The notes beneath the pieces were generated by a model. It saw only the letters and a program-made list of their open reading frames with translations, made no database searches and had not been told where the DNA came from. The position numbers and the translations under genes were made by a program. This document shows, in pieces, positions 12,682 to 25,026 of a stretch of 64,000 nucleotides of DNA; positions within the stretch are counted from its first letter, which is position 1, and every line of letters begins with the position of its first letter. The DNA is taken from assembly GCF_000499845.2 (NCBI RefSeq), contig NC_023751.2:34222309-34286308 (forward strand), in the 5' to 3' direction. The stretch is from Phaseolus vulgaris. Taxonomy: Eukaryota; Streptophyta; Magnoliopsida; Fabales; Fabaceae.

Positions 12682-13769
12682 ATTTTTTTTATACCTTACA
12701 TGACGCGATATAAACAACGCTTGTATTATTTTATACGAGTTAACTCCATTTAAGTCATGTTTAGTTCTCTTTCAAAAAAAACTTGAAAGGTTCTAGTATA
12801 ATAAAATATATAACAAATATTGTTTATTATCAATTTTTACATATACAAATACATAATGTTCTGTGGTGCAAATCTATCTTTTTATTTTTTTTATAAAAAA
12901 AACACAAATATTCTTCGATCCATTCTCAAGGTATTCTTTACTTTGTCATTGGAATACAACCAGTTACACTCCTACTCACTAAGTGAAGAGTTTATAAAGA
13001 TAAACTTTTTATAATAATTTTTTCTATACTGAATCAATAATCATCCTCTATAAATATGACAATTGTAATTACACCAACATTAGAATAATGATTGAAGATA
13101 ATGTTTATGGTAATGATGACACAATGATAATAATTATTATAAATGTGCAATAACTATAACCATCATCACAACTACTGTCTTTATTTATAACATGATCTTC
13201 ACTAGAATCATTACCACCGTTTCATGTCTCATGATGATGAAATAATAATAAAACAATAATCGTATTATGATTTTTTTAAGAATTTTTTTTATGTTGTTGA
13301 GAAGATTTGGTAACTATATTTTTATTTTTATTTTAAAATTTTAATCTTAACCATATAATACCATTCTCTCTCTATATATATATAAACCGTTAATAATTTT
13401 TTTTTATAAGAGAGAAGGAAAGAATATAATTACTATATTAGTTTACCCATAAATTAAGTTTCATCTAATTAATTTTAAGTAATAGTGTAAGATTTTTATC
13501 ATTAGGATTTTTTTCCCAAATAGTATATCCCTTTGTTTGAACAACTCTATTTGTGTTCTTAGAAACCGAGTATTATCTTTTCAAGTATATTTAACCTTCT
13601 CACCTCAAGCTTAAATGAAAAATTAATGTTATCTAAAAAAAAAAAAAAATATTATTGGTTCTTCTACTTTTTATAATATTTATTTATAATCTCCAGTAGA
13701 TTTATTTTTAAAAAAATAATTCATGTATTTTTCTCTATTAAAAACTTTTAACATTTATCATATAAGTAT
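12682..13769. other. AT-rich DNA, nothing recognised
   Basis: Low-complexity sequence including ATGATGA/AATAAT-rich stretches around 13080-13260. The small frame at 12820-13014 has no recognisable domain. Confidence 0.45.
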
Positions 13770-14182
13770 TACTCAATACAATAAAATTATTAAATAGAAA
13801 CCAATTGTAGACTAAAATAATTAGTTACTATCTGATTAAATTAAAGACTATTTTATAAACTAAAAAAATTATTAGTATCTAAATATTTTTTATTGTTAAT
13901 AAAAATTTATAAATTTTTTTAAATTAGTATTTCAATCAAGGTTTTAGCTCTTAACTACTTTATATTATAAATTAGTCTCTAATTTAAATTATAAAATATT
14001 AGTAGTTAAAATCTTGGTAACTAGTTTAGATACTAATATAAAACTATTTTATAATTTTGTAGTAATAATAAAAATCACTTTAGATATAATAACATTTTAA
14101 TCTATGAAATAGTATCTAATTTAATGACTATTTTTTGTTTTTAAATTTAATTATTATTAAGATTTTTCTTATAGTGTCTTAA
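13770..14182. mobile_element. AT-rich palindromic MITE-like element, near full length
   Basis: The left arm begins near ATTAAATAGAAACCAATTG and the right arm ends near TAAGATTTTTCTTATAGTG. Much of the left half reappears inverted in the right half: GACTATTTTATAAAC and ATTAGTATCTAAAT on the left against GAAATAGTATCTAATTTAATGAC on the right. There is no open reading frame, which suggests a foldback or non-autonomous DNA element. Superfamily unknown; the ends are approximate. Confidence 0.6.
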
Positions 14183-14737
14183 GTGAAATTGTTCCTCAAA
14201 ATACAAAATATGGAAGTTGAAAATCACAAAAATATAATCTAACATGGTAGTCAATAAAATATTATTCTCTTCAATAATGTATATGTTAAATTTTAATGTG
14301 ATAACTAGTATTAGATTTTGCTTAATAATTTTAGAGAGATCAAAATAACATATTTAAACTAAATATAATTTTAATGTTTAATTTCTTTGTAAAATTATTA
14401 GAGTTGATTCTTCGTGCATCACAAGATAGTGTAAATAATTTTTTCTTTCTCCCACATGTGTAGGTACCATTCTAACCTTGCACGTGAATAAAGTATAATG
14501 TGATAGATAAAATGTTTTTTTCTAAAGATATTTTCAAAAAATAACTACAAAATGATATTTTTTTAGCAAATATTCGTATATTTGATCGAGGCATTGATGT
14601 GATGCTTAAAAAACGATTTTGAGTTTAAATAACTTAAAGTACATTTTGTATTTGATTTTTTTAAAGTTTTACTTTTAATAAGTGAAAACATTTAAACAAA
14701 TAGCTTTATTTTTATTACGAAATAGACTTTAAATTTA

Positions 14738-15022
14738 ACTCAATCGATTTTATGGGTTGATTTAAGCTTAAAGTCCACTTTGTAATATGATGTCAGAGTC
14801 ATTTCGAATCTATCCTAGCGAGTATTTGTTGGACTTATCAGGCCACCCGCTATCGGACCACCCATAATACATAGTCTCACACACGAGTTGACAGTCTCGG
14901 CGTGAGGAGAGATCCCAGGACTAGAGATTAAAACCTTTCATGGTAGATAAGTGGGTGCAAACCTCAACCTCATAAGCCAATTTTATGGGATTGAGTTAGA
15001 CTTAAAATCTACTTTATAATAA
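14738..15022 (+). mobile_element. TRIM-type miniature LTR retrotransposon
   Basis: A 5' LTR remnant (from about 14738, ending in the AAGTCCACTT block) is followed by ATGATGTCAGAGTCAT (14787-14802), close to the initiator-Met tRNA primer site TGGTATCAGAGC. A short internal stretch then leads to a second LTR beginning near 14907 (GAGATCCC...ACTAGAGATTA) and ending at TTGAGTTAGACTTAAAATC. No protein is encoded, as expected for TRIMs. The GATAAGTGGGTGCAAACCTC block is shared with the copy at 39643. Confidence 0.7.
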
Positions 15023-15644
15023 TTTTTAAAATTAATTGTAACCAACAAAATCTATTTTTTTTAAGAAACAAAATAGAAAGAAAAATAAAATAAAGAAAGG
15101 TAATAGTAGCAATATTAAATAAGAAAATTATGGTTGTTGTAGTGACCACATAATCATAATAGTGGTGGCAAGACGATCACTGAAGTGATGATTATAGTGG
15201 TTATGAGTTAATGACACTATTGAAAAAGAACACAGTAATGATTGAGATATTTTATAAATTTGATGTTATTGTTTGGTAAAAAAATTTAGAGATTTAATAG
15301 TTATATGATATTTTAATAAATTCTTTATTTTCATTTTAGGTTTTCATTTAAATTTAATGGTTGAGACTAATCATTCTCACTTTGACTTAAAAAGTTCCTT
15401 CTCATAACAAAATGTATCATATGAATATCACCTTCTTACAAAATAAAAATACTAATATGAAGTGTTAAACTAAAATGAAAGATATTTAAATTAAAATACT
15501 TAAGAATTCAAAGTAAAAATCAAATTTCTAAAAGAATAACACAAAAATAATTCTCCAAAAGATCTGTTATTATGTCTAAAAGGTCTTAATTATCATATAA
15601 TTAACCTTTTAAAAATGCTAATTTATCATTTACCATCATGATTA
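15023..15644. other. AT-rich DNA, nothing recognised
   Basis: No gene, repeat or RNA was recognised. Confidence 0.4.
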
Positions 15645-15972
15645 TTATAAAAAAATTATTAAATAAAAATAAATTTTAAAGATAAAATTAGATATTATTT
15701 TAAAGACTAAAAAAAACTATAAATAGCTTTTATTATTAATAAATAGTTTCTAATTATCTAATTAGATTAAAAAAAATTAAATATCAACTTTAAAATTTAA
15801 ATAATTAATTATTAAATTCTAAGTAACTAAATAAATACTAATTTAAAAATTATTTATCAATAATAAACTAATTTAAATACCAATAATTTTTTTAAATAAT
15901 ATTTAATTTTTTAATATAATAACTAATTATTTTTTTATCTTTAAAATTAATTTTTATTTAATAATTTTTGTT
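15645..15972. mobile_element. AT-rich palindromic MITE-like element
   Basis: Starts ATTATTAAATAAAAATAAAT and ends ATTTTTATTTAATAATTTTTG, so the two ends are inverted copies. Internal phrases match the family at 13770 and 19197. It is non-coding and ends about 450 bases beyond the 3' end of the germin-like gene. Confidence 0.6.
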
Positions 15973-16427
15973 AAAAGCGAATATTTCCTTCATTAGTCAT
16001 ATATATGGTCATAACAACATAACATTCCTTTACTGTTAGTACATTCATGTCATAATTCTTATCGTAATTATTACTGTGATTACTGTTATCATTGTTAAAT
16101 ATTTGTTGTTTACACGAAATTTGATTTTAATTTCTAAGTATTTATTCAGTGCAAATCCAGAAAACAGCACACATTTATTCATGTTGTAGCACAAAATTTC
16201 TGAAGTGGGAAGTCATGAGCCTCAAAGAAGCTTAATTACTTGACTTGACAACAATAAATTAACAATATAACCAAAACCAAATCACTGATAATCTGGTTAA
16301 CAAAGCCTGCTAAAGTAGAAGAACATGGTCTTACATGCAAAACGAAATCCACACAAATAATCAAATTGAACAAAAATGACACAACTCTTGAGCACACACT
16401 CCTATCTTTTTTCATGCATAAATCAAT

Positions 16428-17060
16428 TTAACCTGACCCTCCAAGAACACCCTTCAGCTTCTTCACCACAGCAGCATCAATGAAAGTGGTTTCGGTGATG
16501 AGTTCAGTGGGGAAGTCACTCTTGAAGAGAGCAAAGTCCAGAATCTGCAGGCCAGGGTTGGCACTGCTGAAGCTAACAAAAGCTAAACCCTGAGAGTCAC
16601 CAGAGTTGATTTGGAAGTGCAACAAGCCCTGAGGGAACACCATGATGTCACCCTTTTCGAGGGTTTTGAGGTACACATTGTTGCCAGAATCAACGAATCC
16701 AGCACAGATTTGACCCTCTACTACAACCAACAGTTCTGAGGCTCCAGGGTGTGTGTGGAGTGGGATGACCCCACCGGAAGCCAAGTCCAAACGTGCAACA
16801 GAAATTCCAAGGCCATTGACACCAGGGAATTGAGCATCAAATGCTGGACTCACTGCAGCTTTGATGATGTTTGAGGTGTTGCCAGCAGTGGCAAGGCCAG
16901 AGTAGACAAAGTCATTCACTGTCACCTTTGCAGGGTTCTTGCATGAGTAACCTGCAGGGCCATTGGGAGCTGTGTAATCTGCCACACAGAAATCTACCAC
17001 AGAAGCGTGGGAGAGAGAGAGCAGGGATAAACTCAAGATGAGGGTTACAACTATCTTCAT
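16428..17060 (-). CDS. Germin-like protein, ABP19/auxin-binding-type, 210 aa, single exon
   Basis: A secreted cupin of the germin-like family, subgroup resembling ABP19/ABP20 (peach auxin-binding germins). Germins are Mn-binding apoplastic hexamers; some have superoxide dismutase activity. Residues 1-19 are a signal peptide ending SHA|S. C25 and C40 fit the conserved N-terminal disulfide. Cupin box 1 is [17 protein letters not shown] with metal ligands H102, H104 and E109. Box 2, FPQGLLHFQ, supplies H148. A KGD tripeptide is at 136-138 and an N-glycosylation sequon at N61. Length and all ligands are normal, so it is intact. The start is the only Met before the signal peptide. It has no near neighbour gene. 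Enzyme activity and auxin binding are not shown by sequence. Confidence 0.95.
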   Translation of the reverse strand: MKIVVTLILSLSLLSLSHASVVDFCVADYTAPNGPAGYSCKNPAKVTVNDFVYSGLATAGNTSNIIKAAVSPAFDAQFPGVNGLGISVARLDLASGGVIPLHTHPGASELLVVVEGQICAGFVDSGNNVYLKTLEKGDIMVFPQGLLHFQINSGDSQGLAFVSFSSANPGLQILDFALFKSDFPTELITETTFIDAAVVKKLKGVLGGSG

Positions 17061-17115
17061 TGTTGATGATGTTTGTGTGTTATCAGAGTGGCTAAGGTGG
17101 GAGATTTAGTTCTGT

Positions 17116-17122
17116 TATATAT
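17116..17122 (-). promoter_or_regulatory. Candidate TATA box of the germin-like gene
   Basis: The coding strand reads CACATATATAACAG about 56-62 bases upstream of the ATG. That leaves room for a short leader of some 25-30 bases. No other TATA-like motif is nearer. This is a positional guess only. Confidence 0.4.
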
Positions 17123-19196
17123 GTGAGTGGAAGGCTTGATATTTCTTAAAGTGTATATATTCACCATGTTCAATATATGTGTGTGAGAGAGTGTGGATAG
17201 ATTTTTCTTACATGCTTGTACGTGGAAACGACAGATTCTGCTAAGTTCGGTGCATGTGAATGACGATCTTTTCTCCCCAGATAACAACAAGAAGTGTCTT
17301 TTGGCTGGAATGGATGAGAAAAACAGTATATCTTCTACATATCTTCTTGTACTGGTAAGAGTCGCACGATCAAGATCATGACTCAGTATCCGGTTCAAGC
17401 CGACCGAAATCATTAAAATCATTACGCTTAAATAAGATTAATGAGACTAATCACTGATCAAACACTAGATAATACACTCTTAAGTATAACTCAATTTCCT
17501 AATCCGACTCATAATCATATAAATTGGCACATATTTTAAGAATCAGGTACGTTATCATACCGTATTAATAGCACTAAATGCCGAATACCGAATTTTCACT
17601 TAGATGTCAGAGTGTCTTTTGCAGGTAACATTTGAGTTTGGGATTCACGGTATACCGAGAAGTAGAGTAACAAAAGAGGAGTGAGAATTTCGATTTTAGA
17701 GGATGGTGCTCTTTGGAGGGTCACTTGCTCTAGTGTGTAACGTGATTCTTGGAATTAACCTCAGTCCACAATAGTCCCAAAAGATCTTAATAAGATAAAT
17801 TAGTCCAAAAATATCTTAAGATAAATTTTGATAGCATCTTAGTAAAGTGGGGAGTGGAATCATAGTTAAATTTATCTTACAAAACTTTGTAAGATACATA
17901 TTCAGTGATTTCTTTAAAGTAAAATAAATATAAGTATCTTTATAGCAGAAGGTTTCTTGATGGAATTTGAGTGGGGAAAAGGTAAAGAAGAAGAGGGTGG
18001 TGGTCCATGCAGAAGCACATGGCATAGGCTAGAAATGAGGGGCACAAGAAGACGTTTTGACAGCTAGAAGGACCCTCTGCAAGTCTCGATGACTTGTATA
18101 TTTGTGGTCATCTTAAATTCCCCATCTTGCTGGGAACCTAGTTTTTACTGAACTAGATAAAATTGGTCTAATAAATAATTTTATTTTTCTCTTGACATGA
18201 ATAGGATCATTCTGCACATATTCTGCCATCTCTGGTGTCTGCAATTGGATCCTTCGTCTCACTGCAGCAAAGGATAAGATTTTGTTCTATCAATCAGAAT
18301 TGGCCATTCATTCCGTTTAGAGCCAAAAGGGTGTGTCATTCATGTCACTCTCATTGTCATGGTAATGGCTTTTCTGCTGTTTCTGTATGAAATGTTACCA
18401 AGAGCCATCAGTGTTAACAGTTGCATAACTCTTGGATTCCCAGATATTTTTTTTACTTGAAAAAGATGCAGATCGTGATTCAGATTTCTGCACAAATTTG
18501 GAAACTTTTTTAATGTTGTCCACTACACCAATTATATTTTAACATAACAACGTAATAATTGTTTTGTATAATATTTTTAGAAAACATTTAAACAACAAAT
18601 AAGCATATATCACCCTATGATAATGTTTCGATATATCTAATATAGTCTCAGAGTCAAATTAGATTTATGATACTTTATATACTATTTTCTTCTCTAACCC
18701 GCTAACACGTCTTTCAAAAAATAAAACTATAACAGTGTTAATACATAATAATAAGTACATGTAAATTGACTGTTCAGAACTTAGTTCATATCATTTACAT
18801 GTCAAAATAACATTGGAAATATATATTCTATGTACCTTATCATCTATCATAAGCATCTGAAAATGTCTACTACAATCCTCGTTTTCAACAAATCACAAAT
18901 GAGTGATTTTAGCTATCAATATCTTTTATGACATCAAACTTTTTGGTCATGTTGTACAATATATATCAACTAAAAAATTCCAGAAATGACAGTAAAACAC
19001 ATTAATTCACGAGTTACTGAAATTCAACAACCAATGCAAGAAGTAAAACATGAAAATATGCACAAATGGCAAACCAATTATTGTTATTAACCATACAAGC
19101 ATATTGTTAAATAGAGAAGATGGGGAGGAAGAATGGAAAATATGTGTAGGGTACAACCAAGACCCCTAAAAGAAAATAAGTCCAACAAAATATCAT
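17123..19196. other. Region upstream of the germin-like gene, no gene recognised
   Basis: Holds the presumed promoter of the germin-like gene, then mixed-composition DNA to about 18480 that is less AT-rich than its surroundings, then AT-rich sequence. The frames at 17057-17422 and 17816-18025 (minus) carry no recognised domain. Confidence 0.4.
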
Positions 19197-19552
19197 TACA
19201 AAGAAATCATTACATAAAAAATAATTTTAAAGACAATAAATAATTAGTTGTTAATTAAATTAGAAACCATTTTAAAGACTAAAAAAAATATTAATTGCTA
19301 AATTAGTTTCTATTAATAAATAGTTTCTAAATTTGTATTTAATTAGTTATCAAAGTTTTAATTACCAATTATTTACCTTCTAAATTTAGTAGCAAAAACA
19401 TTGATAGCTAATTAGATATCAATTTAGAAATTATTTATCAATAATAGAATTTAATTTAGAAATTAATAAAAATTTTAGTCTTTAATTTAGTCAATAAAAC
19501 AACTAATTATTTTTTATTTCTAAAATTGGTTTCTATTCAATTATTTTCTTGT
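19197..19552. mobile_element. AT-rich palindromic MITE-like element, best-defined copy
   Basis: The left end is ACAAAGAAATCATTACATAAA. The right end is AATTGGTTTCTATTCAATTATTTTCTTGTTG. Long imperfect inverted arms pair, for example TAATTAGTTGTTAATTAAAT on the left with AGTCAATAAAACAACTAATTA on the right. The centre is AT-rich filler. No coding frame. Confidence 0.65.
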
Positions 19553-19570
19553 TGTTGTGTATGCATATGT

Positions 19571-19573
<3 letters not shown>

Positions 19574-19613
<40 letters not shown>
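19574..19613. repeat. TA microsatellite, about 40 bp
   Basis: Uninterrupted TA dinucleotides, lying just beyond the right end of the palindromic element. Confidence 0.95.
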
Positions 19614-19615
<2 letters not shown>

Positions 19616-20879
19616 CACAATTTTGAAAATTAATTACATGCATATAACAACAAACCACCCAAAATTCCAAAAAAAAAAATATAAAATACATGTGTCAACA
19701 TAATAGGAATGAACAATTTGGGAATTTATCTATTAGTTTCTTTTCTTATACTTATAGTTGATTCTCTTAGTTATAGTTATATAGTTGATAATTGACAAAT
19801 AGTTAATGATTTATAGTTTATAGTAAGACACTTAAACCCGTAAAATAAAAGTAAAATACCTAACATAAAGATATGACCAATTGAATTTGATACAAACCAT
19901 ACAAAATTAGAACGAAATCAATTTATATCGAAATATTCTAACAACAAAAGTACCAAAAGATGTTAGAATTGCAAAAATTTAAACATTTAGTTCTTAGACA
20001 TATTCCCATATAAAAATCATAACAAAATCAACAAGTACCATGCACATATAAGCAACTTAAAATCCAGAGATATTCTAAAATATTAAACTACAGACATATT
20101 CTGAAACCTATTCCACATATAAAAATGTTTGGTAAATTTTTATCTAAACTGATAGAATGTTTGGTTTCACTAAAAAAAAGTTGAGAAAATATCAAGATCT
20201 AATGAACTTAGAAATTAATTGTATGGGTAAATCATGGAATGAACCTAAGAAATTATGTATATATCGCTTCTTCTTAGTTATTGTCTCACTTATAATTTGA
20301 TAAGCCTAAATAAAATTCAAGTAAATTCCAATAAAAAAAATGGATTGTTTCAAAATTATTGAAATTAAGGTTTTAGGAAGGTTAACTTTAATATATACAT
20401 AGGTTCTACACGAATTTTGATTATTTAGTAGAATTTTTGGTGTTATTCTATTACTGTAACTTCAAAAATATATTAATTTGGATATTTTAAAATATTTTTT
20501 TAATATATTAAAATTAGTGTATTTTAAAAGTATACTAGAGGAAGGATAAAAAAATAACAATAAAGAATTTGAACTCGTCACAAACTGTGTTGCTTCAAGC
20601 TACTTACACTCATTCCTTTTTACTAATTACATTATTTTTAACTTCATTTTTCTAATTTACTCTTAACACTCTCGTGAGCTCTCTCCCTTTGTTTCTCATC
20701 TCTATATCACGTGGTACAGTCCATAGGCTGATAATTGGTTGGATTTTTTAAAATTAAATATGGATCCAATAATCTAAAATGTAATTGAATTGGAGCGATT
20801 AAATTCAATTTGCTTAATTTTTTAACATTAGATTTAAGTTTACATTTAATTTGAGTTAATTTAAATTTGATGTAACTAA
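19614..20879. other. AT-rich intergenic DNA, nothing recognised
   Basis: No gene, RNA or structured repeat was recognised. Confidence 0.4.
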
Positions 20880-21370
20880 ATGTAGTTTAATATAGGTTTA
20901 ACTTTCCTACACCTAACCTAACATATATCTCGTATTGATATATTCTTGTTTGAGTTGGATTGATCATATTAAATTTGATTGAAATTGAGTCTATCTGGAC
21001 TAAGCTCGATTAAGTCCGAATAAGTTCAACAAGAATTTAACATGACTCGACTCATACTAATTTGGAGATTGACCTCGACTCGGTTCTAACTTGATCTGAG
21101 TCTGAACCAACTCAATTTAATCTAGACCTAATACAACTTAGTCTGTCTCGGCCAAACTTACTCTAACTTGACTTGAGTTCAGCAAAATCTAACTCGACCT
21201 TTCCTTATACATGAACTAACTTGATCGATCTAGACCTAACACTTGAACTCCAGTCAACTTAATTCAATATAAACTTAAGTTAACCAACATCGACATGAAA
21301 TTTACCCAACTCAACTTAGTAACAAACTTTCAACTTAAATCCAACCCAATTTAATCTAACCAAAACCCTA
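20880..21370. repeat. Degenerate short-motif region (CTAACTCGAC / CAACTTAA-like)
   Basis: About 490 bases in which variants of AACTCGAC, AACTTGAC, CCAACTCAACTTA and CTAGACCTAAC recur irregularly. The base composition is more even than that of the flanks. It looks like an old, heavily mutated array of a unit of about ten bases. No fixed period could be established by eye. No coding frame runs through it. Confidence 0.4.
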
Positions 21371-21990
21371 TCTACTACCGATTAGAATCTGGTTTCTAAA
21401 AAATCAAATTCAATGATCAGAAGTTGATTCTTTCAAAACAAGACTTTGACCATAAATAATAAAAAGTTATAGGTAGTTTTTTTTTTTTAAAGTATTATTT
21501 TACGGGGCGAAAATCTTTAGTAAACATGTCACTTTTTATGTGAAAATATTACCAGTGCACACGTGTGAAAACCTGGTCTTACAATTCGTTGGATTGCAAG
21601 GCATTGGAAAACGACTACTCTGAAAAGTTTTCATCAATCGTATTTTTCACCATAAATTTTATTATGAAATATTTTGTAGTGAATAAGTAAAATTAATTCT
21701 ATAATAAAAATTAATTTCAGATTGTTCATTTTAAATTTACTATTCTGGAATAAAAAATTTAAAATATTCTCGAAATCCATAGATTATTTTTTTAAAATAT
21801 AGTTTGAATAGTACTTTTTGAAAAATGTAAGAAATATTAAAAAATATTTTTGTCATTTCAGTATTATAGAGGTGTATGGATATATAATGAAGGTGAAAAA
21901 GAAAAGGCCCAAATTTTGCAGGCATCCAATCCATTTTGTGTCATGTGAGTTTTAGTTCAAACAACAACAACAAGCATAAACATTAGGAAG
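21371..21990. other. Left flank of the tandem array
   Basis: AT-rich, with a short minus frame at 21740-21934 that has no recognisable domain. Confidence 0.4.
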
Positions 21991-22305
21991 TTTCTTCCTG
22001 CACCCCCACACTCTTGTGCAAAGACAAAATTATCCTTTTTAATTTTTAAAATTCCAAAATCTTAATCTAATAAAACCCTAAAAACTGGAAATGGTTGCCA
22101 TTTGTGCATGGAGGCAGCGTCTTCTTTGATAACAGCGATGCAACACACATTGAATCTCCTTCCAAATCTCATTCATCTCTCTTGTGATTTCCAAATCTCA
22201 TTCATAAAGGTAAATAACGTTTCATTCATGTGTTTCGGACTTTGAGTCCATTTTTTTCATAGATTGTTGTTTCCGTAAATGTTATTTCACATTCCAAATC
22301 ACAGA

Positions 22306-22416
22306 ATCCGGTAGATTTTCGAATTTGAGGATCCGGTACTTTCCCGGATGTGAGGATCCGTCACCTTTCCGGATTTGTTGATCCGGTAGTATTCTGGATT
22401 TGGGAATCCGGTAGTG
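22306..22416 (+). repeat. 25-bp sub-repeat in the leader of unit A
   Basis: ATCCG begins at 22306, 22331, 22356, 22381 and 22406, a perfect 25-base step. Units vary around ATCCGGTACTTTCCCGGATG. The same block occurs in unit C (from about 25367) and, with one additional unit, in unit B. Confidence 0.9.
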
Positions 22417-22725
22417 TTTATACTTTTATGTAGCAAAAGCTTCAATTCGTAGATGGTTATTGAAGTAGGAAAACCATTAGACCTCTGTCTACTATTCCTT
22501 TATTTTTTTTTGCTTCGTTTTTTTTGCTTGAAACTTCTCCTTTACCTCTAAAAATAGCTAAGCATTTTCGACAGCCAAGGAAAGGTTCATCAAATGTTCA
22601 TGTATACTTTATAAAATATTAGAATTAGATGACATGTACACTGTTAGTGCAGGGTACCACATGCAAATTTTTGCAGGTTTATCAATATAAGCTGAATCTA
22701 ACTTGAATGGTGTAATTGAACAAAA

Positions 22726-23750
22726 ATGGTGAAGATTGGGGGAGGAGGTTCACAAGGTGATCGTCTACGTCCCACAACCTGTGTTAGAAGAAGAAGAAGA
22801 CATGTTAATGAAGATGCAGAACATGTTGAACACGAAGATGCAGAACATGTTGAACACGAAGATGCATAAGATGTTGATGTTGAACTTGAAGAAGTTGAAC
22901 CCCAAATGGAGGCGAATTATGAAGACGCACCTGAAATAGAAGGTGAAGGTTATCCTGGAGGTCCACGGGATGGGACACTATTCACAGGTTATGAAGACCA
23001 TGTGGCCATGCAATTATGGAATGGTGTGGTAAGTAAATATGTTGTAATATGATACTTGTTCATTGTTAATTTGATATGAATTTCGTTCATTAAATTGTAT
23101 ATGATTTTGGTTGGTTAAATTAGGATCGAGGAGAGTTAAAATTGGTGTCTCATGGCCGAAAAATGAGTAAGATGGGTGCTCCTCATCCTCATATACTACC
23201 TGCAGTGGAGTTGTCAGGTTTAGCTGCACTTGTTGAGGTAAACTATGACACGATAGACAAAGGACTGTTGTGTGCCTTTTTAGAAAGGTGGAACCCAAAA
23301 AGACATTCATTTCATCTGCCTGTAGTTGAGTTGACCATCACATTGGATGATGTGTCGAATTTGTTGCACCTCCCAATTATGGGGCAATTCTACACGTATT
23401 CGAGCTTGGATACAGCTACGACGACCGATTTGCTTGTTGATTCACTTCGTGTAGATCGGGGAGTAGCAGCTGCTGTGACTCGTCATTGTCGGGGTGGACA
23501 TGTGCGTCTAAGCTGGTTGAGGGAGATGTATGAGGATGCATGTACCAGGAGACAATGGACTGTTGCTGCATGGGCATATTTGCTACACATAGTAGGTTGC
23601 ACCATCTTTGTAGATAAGAGTGCTACGTCGGTTAGTGTATCCTACTTGGGATTATTTGTAGATTTAAGGCACACCGGAGGATACTCGTGGGCAACAGCTA
23701 CTTTGACCCACATGTATGAGCAGTTGGGAGATGGTTCCTATGTAAGGCAG
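22726..23750 (+). pseudogene. MAIN-like / plant mobile domain gene fragment, copy A
   Basis: Exon 1 is 22726-23028 and exon 2 runs from 23124; donor TG|GTAAGT, acceptor AAATTAG|GATCGAGG. Exon 1 encodes an MVKIGGGGSQGDRLRP start and a run of Arg, then stops at TAA 22867-22869 after 47 codons. Downstream the frame is open: HGRKMSKMGAPHP, then VVELTITLDDVSNLLHLPI, WLREMYEDACTRRQW, AYLLHIVGCTIFVDKSA and HTGGYSWATATLTHMYEQLG. These are typical of the plant mobile domain shared by MAIN-like proteins and many plant transposons. Coding ends abruptly at 23750, where unit B begins, and the open frame runs on into non-coding repeat to 23834. No C-terminal part exists, so the copy is broken. Confidence 0.8.
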
Positions 23751-24069
23751 TTTCTTCCTGCACCCCCACACTCTTGTGCAAAGACAAAATTACCCTTTTT
23801 AATTTTTAAAATTCCAAAATTACCCTTAATCTAATAAAACCCTAAAAATTAGAAATGGTTGCCATTTGTGCATGGAGGCAGCGTCTTCTTTGATAGCAGC
23901 GGCGCAACACACATTGAATCTCCTTCCAAATCTCATCCATCTCTCTTGTGATTTCCAAATCTCATTCATAAATGTAAGTAATGTTTCATTCATGTGTTTC
24001 AGACTTTGAGTCCGTTTTTTTCATGGATTGTTGTTTCCGTAAATGTTATTTCACATTCCAAATCACAGA

Positions 24070-24205
24070 ATCCGGTAGATTTTCGAATTTGGGGATCCGG
24101 TACTTTCCCGAATTTGTGGATCCGGTACTTTCCCGGATGTGAGGATCCGTCACCTTTCCAGATTTGTTGATCCGGTAGTATTCCGGATTTAGGAATCCGG
24201 TAGTG
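24070..24205 (+). repeat. 25-bp sub-repeat in the leader of unit B, one unit longer
   Basis: ATCCG starts at 24070, 24095, 24120, 24145, 24170 and 24195: six starts against five in unit A. The additional unit is a near copy of its neighbour (ATCCGGTACTTTCCCGAATT). Confidence 0.88.
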
Positions 24206-24513
24206 TTTATACTTTTATGTAGCAAAAGCTTTAATTCGTAGATGGTTATTGAAGTAGGAAAACCATTATACCTCTGTCTACTATTCCTCTATTTTTTTTG
24301 CTTCGTTTTTTTTGCTTGGAACTTCTCCTTTACCTCTAAAAATAGCTAAGCATTTTCGGCAGCCAAGGAAAGGTACGTCAAATGTTCATGTATACTTTAT
24401 AAAAGATTAGAATTAGATGACATGTACACTGTTTGTGCAGGGTACCACATGCAAATTTCTGCAAGTTTATCAATATGAGTTGAATCTAACTTGAATGGTG
24501 TAATTAAACAGAA

Positions 24514-25026
24514 ATGGTGAAGATTAGGGGAAAAGGCTCACAAGGTGATCGTCTACGTCCCACAGTCTCTGTTAGAAGAAGAAGAAGAAGACATGTTAGT
24601 GAAGATGAAGAACATGTTGAACATGAAGATGCAGAAAATGTTGATGTTGAACTTGAAGAAGTTGAACCCCAAATGGAGGTGGAGGATGAAGACGCAACTG
24701 AAATAGAAGGTGAAGGTTATCTTGGAGGTCCACGGGATGGGACACTATTCACAGGTTATGAAGACCATGTGGCCATGCAATTATGGAATGGTGTGGTAAG
24801 TAAATATGTTGTAATATGATACTTGTTCATTGTTAATTTGATATAACTTTCGTTCATTAAATTGTATATGATTTTGGTTGGTTAAATTAGGATCGAGGAG
24901 AGTTAAAATTGGTGTCTCATGGCCGAAAAATGAGTAAGATGGGTGCTCCTCATCCTCAGATACTACATGCAGTGGAGTTGTCAGGTTTAGCTGCACTTGT
25001 TGGGAGATGGTTCCTATGCAAGGCAG
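24514..25026 (+). pseudogene. MAIN-like gene fragment, copy B, internally deleted
   Basis: Exon 1 (24514-24795, 94 codons, phase 0) is open: MVKIRGKGSQGDRLRP, an Arg-rich stretch, an acidic Glu/Asp-rich segment, then GYEDHVAMQLWNGV before the donor GTAAGT. Exon 2 starts at 24891. After GLAALVG the mobile domain is missing. The sequence jumps from ...CACTTGTTG to GGAGATGGTTCC, which in copy A are 491 bases apart. The join lies in a shared GTTG and shifts frame. This unit keeps the exon 1 reading frame that copies A and C have lost, but it lacks the core domain. Confidence 0.78.

Noticed and set aside
17057..17422. Minus-strand frame ending at the germin-like start
   Set aside because: It lies in the promoter and leader of the germin-like gene and has no known domain.
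23014..23310. Minus-strand frame in unit A, repeated in units B and C (24781-25047, 26075-26314)
   Set aside because: It is antisense to exon 2 and the intron of the mobile-domain fragment; it recurs only because the DNA is duplicated.
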